Below, in pieces: positions 63,233 through 64,000 of a DNA stretch of 64,000 nt. Source of the stretch: Flexilinea flocculi (GTDB lineage: Bacteria; Chloroflexota; Anaerolineae; Anaerolineales; Anaerolineaceae). The position numbers and the translations under genes are program-made. The stretch covers positions 2,036,974-2,100,973 of the forward strand of contig NZ_DF968181.1 in NCBI RefSeq assembly GCF_001192795.1, given 5' to 3'. The notes under the pieces were generated by a model. It did not search any database and was not told the origin of the DNA. It saw nothing but the letters and a program-made list of their open reading frames with translations. The stretch's first letter is position 1. Each line of letters begins with the position of its first letter.

Positions 63233-64000
63233 TTATTCTTTTTCATAAGGAGTACCGCTGGCAGCCGGACCTGAGCTGCTGCCAACTACACCTGCTAATA
63301 CGACAATCGTCACCAGATATGGCAGCATATTGATGAATTGGCCAGGAATGGAAGATCCGAGGATCGATACAGATGAGGACAATGAATCGGCAAAACCAAA
63401 CAGTATCCCAGCCAACATCGTGCGGAAGGGGATCCAGTTGCCAAAGATCATAGCAGCAAGGCCGATGAACCCTTTGCCGGAAGTCATTCCCTCATCAAAG
63501 CGGCCGACTGATCCAAGTGAAAAATAAGCCCCGGCAAAACCTGCCAGCAACCCGCCCAGGATAACAGCCATATAACGCGTCTTAAACACGTTAATTCCCA
63601 AGGTGTCTGCTGCCTTAGGATGTTCTCCTACTGCACGCAGACGCAAACCCCAGCGAGTCTTAAACAAACCAAATTGCAGCAGGATCAAAAGAAGAAACAT
63701 GCCGTAGACAAACAGACTGTTATCGAAGATGATCGGCCCGATAAATGGAATATCCGCAAGTCCTGGAATGGCAACACTCGGAAAACGTGGTGTTTTATTC
63801 AGATTTGGAAAATTCTGCAGGTACATGGAAGAAATATAACTGGTCATTCCGGTAGAAAATATATTGATAACTGTACCGGATACAATCTGGTTAATTTTAT
63901 ATTTAATCGAAAGCCAGGCATGAACCAACGCCAAAATACCGCCGCCTAACATAGCTGCTGCCAGACCGAGCCAAATATTCTTCGTCGTGGAACCCACAAC
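63233..64000 (-). CDS. Nucleoside/simple-sugar ABC transporter permease, N-terminus outside window
   Basis: At least 255 aa; the frame is still open at the window edge. Hydrophobic throughout, with family landmarks WLGLAAAMLGGGILALVHAW, INQIVSGTVINIFSTG, FKTRWGLRLRAVGEHPKAADT (EAA-like cytoplasmic loop), GRFDEGMTSGKGFIGLAAMI and LPYLVTIVVLAGVVG. It belongs to the same BmpC/YufP-Q type as the fragment at the start of the window, so the region carries two such permease genes about 63 kb apart. Confidence 0.9.
   Translation of the reverse strand, partial: VVGSTTKNIWLGLAAAMLGGGILALVHAWLSIKYKINQIVSGTVINIFSTGMTSYISSMYLQNFPNLNKTPRFPSVAIPGLADIPFIGPIIFDNSLFVYGMFLLLILLQFGLFKTRWGLRLRAVGEHPKAADTLGINVFKTRYMAVILGGLLAGFAGAYFSLGSVGRFDEGMTSGKGFIGLAAMIFGNWIPFRTMLAGILFGFADSLSSSVSILGSSIPGQFINMLPYLVTIVVLAGVVGSSSGPAASGTPYEKE

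Overview
The window looks like a chromosomal stretch of a low-to-mid GC, fermentative, anaerobic member of Chloroflexota, most likely the Anaerolineae (Flexilinea-like). This placement is an inference. It rests on Thr/Pro-rich surface proteins with VWA or LRR domains, a GroEL without a Gly-Gly-Met tail, a Rex/AdhE fermentation pair, shared-ATPase style sugar ABC genes, nucleoside permeases beside adenine deaminase, and the overall protein flavour. No rRNA or other phylogenetic marker was compared.

Layout. 1-2.3 kb: the end of a nucleoside ABC permease and adenine deaminase (purine salvage). 2.4-6.3 kb: a YdcF-type envelope protein and a large secreted LRR protein with an 11 x 36-bp repeat. 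6.9-12.3 kb: a three-gene, overlapping operon that resembles a split AddAB recombination nuclease. 12.4-14 kb: infC-rpmI-rplT. 14-19.6 kb: a cell-surface glycan block with a GT-C-like membrane protein, a GT2, and ketoisomerase, aminotransferase and formyltransferase genes for a 3-formamido-3,6-dideoxyhexose. 20-22.9 kb: RelA/SpoT and a small acidic Cys protein. 23-25.3 kb: tRNA-Gln, tRNA-Lys and a cluster of apparently unannotated structured RNAs (one present twice). 25.4-30 kb: small housekeeping genes and an rve-type IS. 30-33.6 kb: glmS and ilvE. 34-37.7 kb: a VWA surface protein with seven 120-bp repeats and a degenerate GGDEF membrane protein. 38-45.8 kb: pepT, a ROK regulator plus MFS transporter, and rex plus adhE. 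46-55.8 kb: pyrG, an FlK-like thioesterase, a sugar ABC transporter, tgt, trmD and an FGE-like protein. 56-59.4 kb: an IS256-family insertion and CIRCE-groES-groEL. 59.9-64 kb: a PAS/GGDEF protein, ddl, a cupin and a second nucleoside ABC permease.

The most unusual content is intergenic. More than twenty copies of a 110-140 bp element occur in this window. Each has about 18-bp terminal inverted repeats (CAGYAATTCGAAATATGG) and usually a long palindromic core. Two copies have perfect 9-bp target-site duplications and three others have 6-7 of 9 matches, so this is a non-autonomous transposable element (MITE). The core palindromes differ in sequence between copies, yet the two arms of each copy stay complementary. 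One copy duplicated a start codon and added 44 in-frame codons to a small gene. Another supplies the stop codon of an MFS transporter. A third was split by the IS256 element. A second, GC-richer repeat family (CATTGCGAG...GAAGCAATC) is also scattered here. Perfect 66-bp and 37-bp palindromes sit upstream of rex and of the ROK regulator, and infC appears to use an AUA start codon.
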